Numbered from the stretch's first letter, positions 33,799 to 45,579 are shown. The stretch: DNA of 64,000 nucleotides from Perkinsus olseni (GCA_013115125.1 JABANN010000017.1:62001-126000), one strand, 5' to 3'. Numbers and translations are program-made. The notes: generated by a model from the sequence alone, not told the origin.

Positions 33799-34388
33799 TG
33801 CTAAACGCTTCAACTAGAAACGATCAGTGTGACCGGAGCCCTTGTCGATGGTCTGACTGAGTACACGAAGTTATCAGTTATATGACTTAGCGTCATGGCG
33901 GCCGGTACGCGCCCGCGCTGGCCGAATGCGTACAGGCCGACGTATCAGGGTGGGGAATCGTCGCCATCTTCACGAGGAGGTAGACTAGCTCGAGCTCAAA
34001 AACTCATACTTGGATTAGCGTAGCTCACGTGGGAGCAAATCTGCGTTCCAAGCAATTTGCGTGCGGCTGTAGGCGAAAGGCGTCGTGGAGTTCCCGTGTG
34101 CACGCATCTCTCAATTCGGCTATGTACTCCGATGCTGGAACCTGAACTTGAACAGTCACGCGGGTGGAAGCTACTGATCCTCATCAGCTGGCCTCATCAG
34201 CTACAGTACGGGCCATATAGAAACGCCAGAACTGGACAGACTCTTTCTTCGTCCATCTTTGCGAACCACTATCTCGGATTCCCAGAGGCTGTGGGCCACA
34301 CAGTGGGAACACTGTGGCCGTCACAGCTGGGTTTACCTTGAAACTCAACCGGCTTTAAAACTTCGAAGCCGGTTGACAGTCATTAAGC

Positions 34389-34410
34389 GTCGCTCTGAGC
34401 GACTCGCTCA
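34389..34410. repeat. 22-nt zigzag footprint, perfect
   Basis: X = GTCGCTCA, a = TCGCTC, all 22 positions consistent. Confidence 0.9.
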
Positions 34411-34883
34411 CGATATTGAACTTGACGCACAACCGCCTGCTGCGTGCACCAGCATATGCTCATTGAGCAGCTGCGTTTGAGCTCCCTCTTGACTAAAGAC
34501 GCGAGATTGAGATGATTCGGCTGATGCGTAAGTCTTACGGTGAGAGTTCACGGCGGTACTCATAATAAAGGGGTCACTTGGAACCTTACGGCGCAAAAAG
34601 CTTCTCACAGCGTGAGGCTTGAGGAGTTCTTTGCGCGTAATTGAGCTAAAGATTCCTCTACGAACTAATTCAGACTAAACTGTCCAGTATAGCGCCTTGG
34701 GTGACATGAGTCTCTACAGCCGGTACACATGGTCCCAAGCTAATAGCTCGAAGCTATAGACTACAGCACTGCTTCCCGAAGCTGAGCCGCGTCTCAAAGA
34801 TGCCGAGGCAAAGCTCCGTCGGACGGGGTCTGTCCGTCGGCGCAGGCTCCGAGCCAAAGGCTCATACGCGTGCGCGCTAGCCG

Positions 34884-34968
34884 TAGGAAGCGTACATATA
34901 CTCTACGTAGTCCGTGGAGTCTATGTACGCCTTCTTCAGCTTGGCGCGTCGAAGTACGTAGTACGTAC
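34884..34968. repeat. Large imperfect hairpin and adjacent TACGTA palindrome
   Basis: GCGTACATATACTC and GAGTCTATGTACGC pair with one mismatch around a 13-nt loop (34880-34930). GTACGTA / TACGTAC with a 1-nt loop follows at 34954-34968. It lies upstream of paralogue B; a promoter role is possible but unproven. Confidence 0.6.
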
Positions 34969-35077
34969 GTATCGCAATGCACCGTTCCCCACCACTCGAA
35001 TCCTTCGCTTATAGCCAAAGTTTCTTGGCCCATCGATAAGGACGTTAACCTTTGTTGCAAAGGCTTTGCATTCAAAT

Positions 35078-35841
35078 ATGCCTAGTAAAATTAGCTTCAA
35101 CTGGCTCTACGGCAGCTTCTTACTAATCCACATCGCGAAAGTGGCTTTGGCGCTCTCCTCCGAGTCTGTGACTGTAATCGCTGATTATCCGAAAGGTTGC
35201 TATGGCGGACCCGGTCCAGCGAAGGACGGTGGCAACATCAAGTTGCTAGACGGTACATGCATCTACAGCATGAGGGGTAAAACTTCGGCGAAAGTTCCGC
35301 AAGAAAGCGCCGGAATCAAGCTAGCGACTAACATTCCCGGGCGTGGAGGCGCTATGAAATTGCAGCTAGATGTAGTTGGTGACACCGCCCACTTGTTTGG
35401 AAGACCGAAAATAAGCGTGAAAACCAGTGGCCTGGCCTTCTTGAAAATGCAATATGAGGATATACGTTTTTGGTGGAAGCCTGCTCCTGGTGATCGAGTT
35501 TACAAGTCAGACGACAAAGGGGAGGTACGTATAGAACTGCCATCTACCACACTGTGTGGTCCACACATGGTAGATTCCAAGGGAGTCAGAGGGTCGACAC
35601 CGACTGGTATAACATCTCGGGCCTCGCTGTCAGCAATGGTATATCTCTCTTCGCCCACGTGGAAGACGTGACGCTCGGCAGTGATGTGCCCCTCATACTC
35701 GATTCGAAGGTCGACATCCACAAGGTAGACGGAGGTTGGAGCTATCATATCGGTTATGGTGCCGGGGTCTATTATAACTGGTCGGAGAGCACTAAGTATC
35801 ACTGGAGCATAACTATAGCTGGAGGCATTCTGTATGACTGA
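35078..35841 (+). pseudogene. Secreted protein paralogue B, frameshifted by a zigzag footprint
   Basis: ATG 35078, signal segment (NWLYGSFLLIHIAKVALAL), then VIADYPKGCYGGPGPAKDGG, MRGKTSAKVPQESAGIKLAT, MKLQLDVVGDTAHLFGRPKI and IRFWWKPAPGDRVYKSDDKG. The frame breaks at about 35553. The downstream half (VDTDWYNISGLAVSNGISLF, GWSYHIGYGAGVYYNWSEST, AGGILYD) continues in another frame to TGA 35839-35841. Between fixed anchor codons this copy has 59 nt where paralogue A has 45, a surplus of exactly 14. That surplus coincides with the footprint at 35546-35567. It is divergent to paralogue A and about 1.3 kb away. The function is unknown; the shared GWxYxIGYGA motif marks the family. Confidence 0.75.
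35546..35567. repeat. 22-nt zigzag footprint, perfect, inside a coding sequence
   Basis: X = ACCACACA, X' = TGTGTGGT, a = CCACAC. It is exactly at the frameshift of secreted paralogue B. Confidence 0.92.
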
Positions 35842-36387
35842 CTTGTGTAGCAGTCTGTCGAAGTTCTCGGCTCGGACGTGGATGGATCTTCGTTCGCAGT
35901 GAGGGCAGACCTTTGCTCCTCTTATTTTATAGTCCGATTCTGAGAATGATTTCTGATACCGCTTCGAACAACAAAAGCTAAGTTTATGTATCCCCAACAT
36001 TCAACTGATGGCGAAATAAAGGTATCGAGTTCGTTCAATCTTTTGAGTGGATGGATCCTGTCCACGATCTGTGGCCCCCGAATGTGGTGCAGGTCGGAGG
36101 TCGAACTTCGGATGTTCCGGCCTTCACCCTGTTCGGGGCCATCCTGACTCGGAACAGTTCCGAGTTCCAACGCTTCAGGGGAAACTACGATGCTGCCGAG
36201 GGCCGTACCCTCTGTTTTCGACATCTTGAGACTCCCAATTTAGGAGCAATGGATGACTTTCACTCGCAAGAACCGCAATTTTTCACCTCTCATAGCCCCG
36301 GTCGGTGCCAGTCTGACAAGTTGTTTATACGTACTATCAAGGATGGTAGGTTAAGCCAAGCTCGCGGGTCTCTATCATTGGAGAAAT
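35842..36387. other. Spacer; open frame 36051-36389 not supported as a gene
   Basis: A 112-codon plus-strand frame exists but it contains a 19-nt hairpin, ACTCGGAAC / GTTCCGAGT with 1-nt loop (36147-36165), of the kind found only in non-coding DNA here. It also has no family features. Confidence 0.5.
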
Positions 36388-37115
36388 GAGGAGGCAGAGT
36401 CAGAATTTCAGGAGTATCGCAGGTTGTCTGACCGCGCATTGAAACAGCTGGCTAGTAAGGAGACCTGCCTAGTTATTGATCTCTCCGAACGCTTCAGTTA
36501 TATGCGCCTACAATGCAGGCCCTATATGACCGACCTCCGAGACATAACCGATCAAGATAAGGAAGAAAAAGAAGCATCACAGTAGCACCAACAGTTGACA
36601 GTTGCCACTCAGCACCCCTTCCTTCCGGAAGCAGAAATTGTACATTCCTTTGCCCCACTGAAGGCCTCCGGTTCATCGGGAGATTCGCGTACTGTAGCAA
36701 CGACGGGGCTGCAATCTTCCACCTCGAATACCATATCCGAACAATGAATATGCTCCCTTGTTGTGGTCATCATTTTACGGGTGTTTTGTTGGCACACTCA
36801 TCAAGTAGCACGAGGCCAACTGGCTAGCGTAAGCGTCTGGAAGCAGGATGAATATCGCCTGATGACCTCCATCGACCGCGGCCTTCAAAAAGGATTGAAT
36901 AACTCAACTGCGCTAAACAGAACAGCCATTAAAGTGAACGCTGATGCAATTATGAGCCTCCAACTGTACGATACTATTAAATGACGATGAAATGCATTAG
37001 GGATTACAAGTTAAGATCGAAGGCTTCTACTGGATAATTGCCTTCCTTTACTCGCAACGCAAGAGGCTCTTCGGGATTGGAAGTATAACAAAACGGCCGG
37101 AAGGGCCTCAGCGAC
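36388..37115 (+). pseudogene. Direct repeat, copy 2 (decayed 3' end of the CCDC42/CFAP73 gene)
   Basis: It encodes AESEFQEYRRLSDRALKQLA, LVIDLSERFSYMRLQCRPYM and TDLRDITDQDKEEKEASQ in one open frame, ended by TAG. The rest of the gene is absent upstream. It is the truncated partner of 30836-31610, about 5.5 kb away in the same orientation, with the secreted paralogues between. Confidence 0.8.
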
Positions 37116-37223
37116 ATTTCGCAGCCCAAGTTTTCTCAAGAATGATCTTCGATAATAATGTAGTCCGTTAATGGCTCAAGAATTTCCGTTAATCTATCGG
37201 GAGGCTCCGATGTCGTTCTCGAC

Positions 37224-38210
37224 TTACCACGAACCTGAGGCGAATTGACCCATATTGATCATACTCAACGCCAATCTCCGTACCTCACTCCTCTCACAGC
37301 CTCTTCGATTCCTACTGCCATTGGTGAGAGAAGGCTGACTCATGTCGGAGACAAGCAACCAGGTTTTCTCGTAGCAGACCGGTCTTGGACAGGAGGTGGC
37401 CTCAACGTTGCGCACTGAGGTCTCATTATTGTCGACAGAAGCGTAGCTGCTGGGTAGCATCCCCTCACACCTCAAGGAATAGCCGAACATGGCCTCTTTA
37501 AGTTTGTTGACGTCGTAATACAAATGGGATACCACACCAGTGACTTTACCGGACGCATCACGAACAACGAGCTCACCACATTCTTGATAGGTCAGTAATA
37601 CACTCGGATTCATGTCGGTGGTTGAGGCACCATTGGCGGAATCAACTCTCATTATGTAGACCGCGACCAAGCAGCTCCTCGGGAGAACACTAGGCCAGCC
37701 GACGTCTCCAGGCATCGCATTAGTATCAACGCCAGCCTCAACCAAGTTACGTTCCACATCCTTTCGATAAGCCGTTATACCAACGCAGATTGAGGATCGA
37801 CCGTGCGTATCAGTTAGTAGACTGCTGGTACCACACAGATAGGCTATACCGCAAGCAATTAGGATATCAGTCCGAGTCGGTGGAATTAGAGCTACTATAT
37901 CGCGGTCACGTCCTATGACTGCCATACCAATTCCTAGACGGTCGCTGTACTCTATACATCTTTGAAACTCGACTGTGGTTTTAACAATAGCAGCGCCGAC
38001 AACAGTCACGGCGGTATTCAAAGACTCGTCGAGGCCTTGTACGCACCCGCCTACCAGTCTCTGAAAACCCGCGCGGCCGGGGCCACTTGTGAAGCCTCCC
38101 TCAGTTAGCAATGACGCGAAATTCTCAAGGGTCACCGAAGCTGTGCACTTTACTGGATCGGAGTCGCCCCTTTGAGGCTCGAGATTCGACTCCGATGAGC
38201 GAGTGGACAT
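37224..38210 (-). CDS. Intronless hypothetical protein, about 328 codons
   Basis: Starts at ATG 38210 (STRSSESNLEPQRGDSDPVK) and reads without a break to the stop at 37224. Segments include VTLENFASLLTEGGFTSGPG, VTVVGAAIVKTTVEFQRCIE, RTDILIACGIAYLCGTSSLL and LLTYQECGELVVRDASGKVT. There is no signal peptide and no motif I can name. The absence of introns and of hairpin footprints across the whole frame supports it as coding. It may be a lineage-specific gene. Confidence 0.6.
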   Translation of the reverse strand: MSTRSSESNLEPQRGDSDPVKCTASVTLENFASLLTEGGFTSGPGRAGFQRLVGGCVQGLDESLNTAVTVVGAAIVKTTVEFQRCIEYSDRLGIGMAVIGRDRDIVALIPPTRTDILIACGIAYLCGTSSLLTDTHGRSSICVGITAYRKDVERNLVEAGVDTNAMPGDVGWPSVLPRSCLVAVYIMRVDSANGASTTDMNPSVLLTYQECGELVVRDASGKVTGVVSHLYYDVNKLKEAMFGYSLRCEGMLPSSYASVDNNETSVRNVEATSCPRPVCYEKTWLLVSDMSQPSLTNGSRNRRGCERSEVRRLALSMINMGQFASGSW

Positions 38211-39529
38211 GGTGGGGAACACCCAAACGGTATTTGGCAAATACTAAAAAATGGCTGAGTGAAAGTAGGTACATTCACCTACTCAGCAGTGCCAGACAAA
38301 CGCGATTCGCGGCTGCCAAGTATCATCCGAGGCAATTCATCATGATACTCTCCTCCGTTTACGATACTAACAGAACGCCTTTACTTGGCAATGCTACCGA
38401 CGACTTCATACACATATAATGTGGGAATCTCACATTATACTATGTTTATGACCGTCATACTATGACGCCATCAGTGAGAATCTCACACGGAGATTATACC
38501 CTATGTAAATCACGATCAGTGCGTCAGTCGGCGCGTCACCAGACATCATTAACCGCGATTCTCATGACTCGCGCTCATAATGCTCAACTGATGAGGGCTC
38601 CTTCTGTGTAACTGAGCGAAAAATGGAGACGAGGAGGACTGGAGCAGCACAGCTGTAAAAGCTAGACGAGCCCGAGTCCTCTGTTTCACATACGCTGTGC
38701 GTCTCGTCTCACTATACGTCCCGTCGTAGGCGTGCTGTTCCGCCGGGCGTGTGAGATGTCGCAGCGTCGACAGCGAAGCAACTCCCTAGACTCATGAAAT
38801 GTCATCATTCAGACTTAGGTTGCCTCTTACATTACATAGGTCTGTCAAGGGCGCTTGCGACGATGATGATAATCGAATCCTTTAACTTACTTCCTTATCG
38901 AGAGTGGTTGCAACACCTGTATCATCGATAATCTCAGAACCTCACATGCCGTCTATTAGTGACAGAAGTGACGGCTTCCATCGCTATTCCCCGGGGTATA
39001 GAATTCAGTGCCAAGTAATTCAAGTTGGATCGTTCGACTGATTCAGTTGAAGGTAGTAGGTGATAGAGTAAGCCCATTTACACTAGCAACTATGTTCGCG
39101 GGCAATAGGTTAGCTTGAACTTTCGAGATGAAGGAAAAGCGAAGACGACAACAAATCAGATATGGTCATGTTCTTTCGTATGCTATTAAGAGACCTCTCC
39201 GCGCCCAATACAGCTGCGTCAACATGGTGGTGCGCTGGCGAGTAAAAGCTCAACGTCAGCGACCTCTCCATTGTGATAACATGAGGACGCTCGTCGTCTT
39301 AATCAGCCCAAGTGTAGAGAACCCAGTAGGGTCATCCTAGGAGAGATCATATGTGTGAGATCGACGTCCGTTGAGGAGCCATCGAAGTTACTCCCGTTCA
39401 TCGGTCGAGACGGTCTGTTGCTGGACTGACAAGGTTCAACAAAACAACAGGGCTGAGGAAGAACGCTGCATTCGCAAATAGATATGATTGTCCGCCTTAT
39501 AGCGGCAATTATCTTTTCCCAGCATGCAT
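38211..39529. other. Gene-poor spacer rich in short inverted repeats
   Basis: Contains AGTAGGT / ACCTACT (about 38264-38283), a 23-nt near-palindrome at 38416-38438, the zigzag at 38446-38467, GTGAGA / TCTCAC (38474-38486), and TGCATGAA / TTCATGCA at about 39523-39544. No gene is supported. Confidence 0.6.
38446..38467. repeat. 22-nt zigzag footprint, one mismatch
   Basis: a = TATGAC in all three arms. Only the outermost left base deviates. Confidence 0.85.
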
Positions 39530-42500
39530 GAATTATTGTTCATGCAATCGAGTGGCTGCTCTGTCTCCGCTATTCTGCTGGGACCTCAGCTGCACTGGTC
39601 TGGACCGTGTCGGAAGCATCATCACTTGTGAGAATGGACGACGCATCAGTATGCTTGCCGGAAACCCTGCATGCGGACGTAACGACAGACTCGTCGCTAG
39701 ACATAAAACTCCTCTGCATACTTCGCTCGAGGGACCTCTTCTCGGTGTCTGAAGGCACAGAAGTAACAGGCGATCAATAAAGGTGACCGTACTGAATTCT
39801 GGTCCCTGGGGGACCGTCACTCTCTCCGGCCCGAGATCGACGGTGAACTGGACCTCTTCGAGGATCCGCCGCGGTACCGGTCTCGCGACGAACTTATAGC
39901 CGCCATCATTGGCGTCGTATCTGACGTAGTCTCTGAATGGTACAAACAGCACAACCATTCCAGTGCGAGCACTAGGTTAACGGTTTACGGTGCGATCTTG
40001 GACCGAGCTCGAGTCCTCAGGTTAGGGCTCTTGGGCTTCGTTGAGGCCCTCAATGGGCCAAGAGGAACAGCATGAGGTTGTCGAGTCGAAGGCGGTGCCG
40101 GTCGAGCCTGGGAAGATACCACTACACTCATCGTAGACAGAAGCCCTACCTTGAATGAAGTGTCGAGTCTACCGCTGCTGTTGTACGAATGAGAGTCGGC
40201 CATGCAGAAGGTGTTGTTGACCTGGACGCGAAAGATAACGTAATCAGGAATCGGTAGGCGCTCACCCGAGACCCGCCACGATTATGGCTGAGATTCGGAG
40301 ACTTAGGGATCTGAGAAACTCTATTCACTGAGGTGTCGGTAGTCGACAGAGTTACAGTTATTCTCCCGGTCCATTTCAAACTCGCTTTATTCTCACGAAG
40401 CTTCTTGCTAAATCCCTGGACCTGAAGAGAAACCAGAACCGTCATTGCTGAGTTCTGCGCAGCTTGCTGAACTGGAAACTGGCGAGCGAGAGAACCATCG
40501 TGGAGAGCCAACCTCTTCTCTGAGCGTGTTTGCAGTCCTTGGTCTGTTCTCGGAAGTCATGGAGTTGCTTGAGGTGCCGGGTCCCAACGGATGCCTTGAG
40601 AACCTTTCGAACTCCACTGCGCTTTGGTTGAGTCCGGGGTGCGTCTGATCACATGACAATCATACGGGAGGCAGGGCGCCCTGCGTACCCATGCCGTGGG
40701 CTTCGGCCGGCTGAGGCGAGGAGACAACGGGACCTGTTCACAGCAGTCACGAGGTCAAGAAGCGAGTACGTCGGACGCTGTAGGCTCACGGTGGGCCGGC
40801 CAGTCCATCTCGTTCGGCTGCTCTCGCGTAGTCGACTGCCGAAGCGTTCCGCCTAATCATAAGAATCCCCTCGTTCCCCGTTGATCGAGCTCACCTCCGC
40901 AGCGAGACTCTCAGCTTCCCGACAACCTTCATCGACGTGTTGATGGGGTCCGTCGCGCCTCTTGGTGATCATCACATGGGCCTGGCCCACTTTGTGCTCG
41001 TGCTTGCTGGCCGACGCAACGCTGTTCTCAGTACTCTGGGAGATGTTCAGCGAGGAGCCCGCAGTGGAGCTCTGCCATGGAGACGATTCCCACCACCGAT
41101 TTCACGTGAGGATCTCCACGACCTACGGTGCCTGCTGGTCTCGACTGTGATCTCATATGAGCTAGTTTCGGCGAGACCGGCACCTGTGGTGCCGGTGACT
41201 CATCAGGACCAGCAGACTTCCTCACTGTGGGCCTGCCGGTCCATCTAGTCCTGCTACTCTCTCGAAGATGGCTTGAGAATTTTCGAGCCTGAGACAGGGA
41301 GGCAGTCTGCAGCCCCGAAGCCCTCGGCCACAGAGAGGCAGGAGAGGAGGTTCACCGCAACGGCCAAGCCGTCAGTCTGATCGACCGCTTCCGTCGGAGT
41401 TTCCGATCTCGGAGTGGGCCCAGACTCAGCAGCCCTCGCTGCTGTGCGCAACTTCGGCTCCTGCCGCACGACATAGAACCATCGTCCATCGATCGACTTA
41501 CCATAGGCATCGTTAGCTTCGTTGTCGAGCAAGGTAGTATACCAGCTGTTATGGGGGTGTCGGAAGCCTGATGGGCCGAACATCCCCCCAAACCTCGGGT
41601 GGTGGATACCACCTTAGCAACCAGAGTCTTACGGCGATACCTCTCCGTCCTCGATCGCTCTCTGACTCTCGCCGCGTGATGCTGAGCAATCTCCATCATC
41701 TCTCGCTCCTCGGTCTATTGAATGGGCAAGAATTTTGCGGCGCAGTGACGGTTTTTATATCACTGATAATGGCCGGTTCCGCTTCAGCGACGGCTCTGTT
41801 ATGTCGTGGTGGGCGTTGGTGTGAAAATCATCCGCGATACTATCGGAGGACTGCTCCGGCTCAGGAACTTCAATCTGTAAACACTCACCTAAAAGTTCAG
41901 GCTCGAACGAATTGAGTGGCGGGACGACGGCACTTCGACAAATCAAACGGCACTGACTCTTATTTCTCGCCTCTCATTTTTTCCGCTGGTGTCAGCAAAT
42001 TCTACTGCAAGGTTTCTCTCAGTAGCCGCAGAGAACTGATGAGGCCTACTTTTACGCTTCCTGTATCCGACAACGACGTCCTCCTTCGTTTCAGTTCCCT
42101 CACGATCGTCCTCGCCTCGCTCCGAGCGAACAGGTGCTTTGGCTACCTCCTCAGCATCATCATAGGGAGAAGGCCTATTAGTGTGATGCTACCGCTGACC
42201 GAGAGAGGTCTCCTACAGCTCGGTCGTCGTCGCCTCCGTCTCCTCCTCGTCACTGCGCTCCTCCAATCTGAAAAAGCCACCCTGCCTGCAAGCACCCGTA
42301 CGTTGTACACTTGCCCGATCCGCCAACCATCAATATCGAGATCAGCCGGCGCCGAGGCGGCTCCTTCATTGACTTCTACTGATGCTACTTCTCTATCGTC
42401 AACTTCTTGTTTATTCTCCCGCACGTCCCCGGTGGGATCCCTAGAACTCGTCCAGATTGAGAATGGCGATAGTGATCCAGCTTACGGAGATGTCTTTGGG

Positions 42501-42640
42501 CTTGGTAGCGTCGCTGTCGAGTCTCCTGCGAGAAAACGGCCGCAGCGATGGGAAGTGGAAGCTCAGTGGATATACGTCGGCGGCCTACGAGGATTCCTGT
42601 AGTTCCCGAACTCTTCATGTCCATCACAATCAACAGCAGC
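39530..42640 (-). CDS. Probable spliced gene, unidentified
   Basis: Minus-strand exon-like stretches with convincing local coding character occur in order. They are VNEGAASAPADLDIDGWRIG followed by QVYNVRVLAGRVAFSDWRS; GYRKRKSRPHQFSAATERNL; PEPEQSSDSIADDFHTNAHH; HNSWYTTLLDNEANDAYGKS followed by IDGRWFYVVRQEPKLRT; QVQGFSKKLRENKASLKWTG followed by RITVTLSTTDTSVNR; MADSHSYNSSGRLDTSFK; and VVLFVPFRDYVRYDANDGGY. One 42-nt GT-AG intron (about 40100-40142) joins frames cleanly. Stop near 39969 or 39533. Whether this is one gene or several is unclear and no domain is recognised. The block is almost free of the hairpins that crowd both flanks, which supports coding function. Confidence 0.4.
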
Positions 42641-43455
42641 AGCGGCGGTGGCAGTGTCCATGACGGCAGGAAAGAATTGGAATATAACTTCGACCGACCC
42701 TTTTAAGAGAGAGAGAGCGCTCTCAGAGTGAACTAAAGCATGGAGGATCCAAAAGAAGCGCTAATGTTATGGCATACGAGGTAGACGGTGATGTGACTCG
42801 CTCGTACGCTCTCAGTCAGGGCTGGAATCCTTTTCACAGAGGCGGAGGACCCAAGTCTAGCAGGGCACTACCTCGGACTCCATGCAAAATGACTCATACT
42901 TCAATGTGTGAGAAAAGAGGAACACTAGATACTACAAACTGATGAATGGCCGATACTACTCAGCGATCCACTGAGCCGAGTGACGCGACTGCCAGTCGCT
43001 GCTTGAAAGATGTCTGAGGATACTCGAGCAAGTAATCTCATCAATGTCGAGCGCAGAGCAGTATACGGAGGAAGGTGATAATAATGCACGCAGCGCTCAA
43101 CCGGTGTGCAGAGACCAGAACTTGATGAACGGTAAGAGACCGCCTTCTAAGTCTCGAGTCGATCCTTGTTCTGCCACCATCAGATGTAAGAGATACGCCT
43201 ATCTCACGTAAGATCACTCGATTGAGCGATCTGTGATGAACCCACTCGTGACCAACAAGCCCAGTGTAGTCATCCTGAGAGAAGCACAGCGGGATCACAC
43301 AATGGGATAAGTTCGAAGCGAAATTGAAGCGTTGCTCCGGAGCTCCCGGATGAATGTTTTGGAAAAACACACGGTAAGCATCTCAGAGTTGCAGGCATTG
43401 TCTCCAACTCTGAAACCTTGTCTCCGAGACAATCAGGAGAGAGTTCGGGATATCA

Positions 43456-43477
43456 ATCCCAAGTTGGGATTCCCAAC
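43456..43477. repeat. 22-nt zigzag footprint, perfect
   Basis: X = ATCCCAAC, a = TCCCAA. Confidence 0.9.
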
Positions 43478-44164
43478 GCAACAATGCGAGCTCTAAGGGA
43501 GCTGTTTCACGAATAGTCGTGAGGAAGGGTTCAACGGGCTGGAAGACTTCACCGTGTAGTATGCACTTGCATTTTCCTCGATCACGTAAGCATCTCGACA
43601 ACGCACTGTAAAATGAAACGAAAGAATATCGTAGTAGAACAGCTTGAGGAAATCCGACTGAGAAGTCCAACATCCGCACGACTCGAGGCACGCTCAGCAC
43701 TCCAAACTCACGCCGTATGTGGTTTTGTCAGAGGTGGTCGAGGGACTGCCGCCAGCGGAACTCGACTAGCGATCGGTACCAGAGTGTCATTCGTCTTGAT
43801 TATCCGTGTATGGTCTTAGTTCAAAGAGCCTTCGCCGTAAGGTTCTCTGATGATGACCTGGCTCCCGATGGAAATCCTTCTGACCGCGAAACATGTGATC
43901 GGTCTCCTATGAGGTCCTAGTGATGAAGACCAACACCGCCTTCCTGGTGACGCATCTCACGAGCAGGAAGCTGTCGTAACGTAACTGACTAGATTAGTTT
44001 AACTAATCTAGTAACTAACTAATTTAGTTAGTCTACATAGGTTTCACGTCGAACACTATACAGACTCAGCCCGTCAGACTGTATCATATAGCCTATCGTA
44101 TCGTCAAGTCACGGACTCCGGAATCGGCCTCTGAAGAAGCCTTCAATCATACACGTTAACACGC

Positions 44165-44186
44165 TCATCAACTTGATGACATCAAG
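44165..44186. repeat. 22-nt zigzag footprint, perfect
   Basis: X = TCATCAAG, a = CATCAA. A decayed copy (about 20 of 22) follows at 44196-44217 with arms AAGAGC / GCTCTT / AAGAGT. Confidence 0.9.
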
Positions 44187-44763
44187 GAGCTTTCATAAGA
44201 GCCGCTCTTGAAGAGTGTCTTTATGTACAACTCCGAACGCTGAAAGATCTTCGGAAGATCTCCCCTTTTCACCGTCGAGAAGATCATCTTCTCGGCCAGC
44301 GCCGAGCCACGCTTGCTTGTCGCCGCTGATATCTAGGAAAACATATCGCATTCATGCTTCCGAGGACGGATATCAGAGCCTGGTCTCCCGGGCTGTTCAA
44401 GGGCTTGAATCAAGGCCTACGCAGTGGTCGCTAGTCGAGAGCTCATTCACGAGATCCATTCCAGAGAAACGGTATGCTTAGCGAGTTCTGAATGCTCGAT
44501 GCGGACCGGAGACCATAAGTCCGGTAACTGCGAGACATCGTCTAATGCATCGGCTGCATCAGACTCGGTCGCCAACGATTAGGAGCGTATCAGCAACAAA
44601 GGCTGAGGAGAGTCTCTCAATGACAGAGTATAGCGGAGTCAGAGTCTTCACCGCCGGACAGTAAAGCGAGACGGAGAACTCCCAACTTTTCCACTTGAGG
44701 CTCAAATTTTGAGCGCACCAAGAATGAACAATGCTAGTCAGTAGGCCTGTGTTCGTCGAACAG

Positions 44764-44785
44764 AGACCGAATCGGTCTGACCGAT
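44764..44785. repeat. 22-nt zigzag footprint, perfect
   Basis: X = AGACCGAT, a = GACCGA. Confidence 0.9.
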
Positions 44786-44853
44786 GCCTTCCACGACAGG
44801 CTGTGGCCATAGCTTCTGCGATTCCGGAGATTAATGCGAGGGGCGCGATGCGA

Positions 44854-44875
44854 GACAAGGTCCTTGTCACAAGGA
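44854..44875. repeat. 22-nt zigzag footprint, perfect
   Basis: X = GACAAGGA, a = ACAAGG. Confidence 0.9.
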
Positions 44876-45190
44876 CCCACCTTTCCAAGAACTTCTCTCA
44901 GATCGTTTGAGGCAGACGCACCCTGCGCTTCTACAGTACTTCGGCCCGAGTCGCTCAAGTGGGATGAATGTGGGATGTTGACAACATCAGGTTGTATTCT
45001 GGCACGAGTCGTGTTACACGATCCTTCGTACGATACCTAATGAGTATCTGAGACACAGTTAGATTTCAAAGATATTCTCGAAGAAAGATTCCAAGGATTA
45101 CCTGTAAAAGGCAACACGTATACATGATTGCGCCGACCTGGTAAGCTGGAGAAGAACGCTCGAACTCCACTGTGAAACCTAAACTGAAAC

Positions 45191-45212
45191 AACTTGAAGT
45201 TCAAGTCTTGAA
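45191..45212. repeat. 22-nt zigzag footprint, perfect
   Basis: X = ACTTGAAC, a = CTTGAA. A second copy at 45214-45235 (X = AACCGAAC, one mismatch) is only 1 nt away. Confidence 0.9.
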
Positions 45213-45213
45213 C

Positions 45214-45235
45214 CAACCAAAGTTCGGTTACCGAA
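45214..45235. repeat. 22-nt zigzag footprint, one mismatch
   Basis: Arms ACCAAA / TTCGGT / ACCGAA. Confidence 0.8.
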
Positions 45236-45579
45236 CGGTCGCCTGGAGGAAATTGCACCAAGGAGAGCATCACTGTGACATCATCGTCTGTGACAGACGA
45301 TACGTGCGTCATGGTCACATTCTATCGTAGAACTGACCCAACGGTTGTAGTACAACCCAGAGCCTAGGGTTGAGAAAATTGCCTGAGTCTCTGAGACTCA
45401 CATAAGCATTCCCGGAGTTGACAATTTCAACTTCGGTTTATAACTAAACAAACTTCAACAATGATTTCAACTTGAACTTATTAACAATCATGCGCATGAA
45501 ACCCAGAATATCTTCGTATACTAATTTCCCAGACTCCCACACGCACTTCGTGCCACGCAGCTCAAGCTGCCAAAAGGAA

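Noticed and set aside
41916-42602. 228-codon plus-strand frame
   Set aside because: Ser/Leu/Arg-rich without structure; the minus strand here carries better coding segments (DLDIDGWRIGQVYNVRV).
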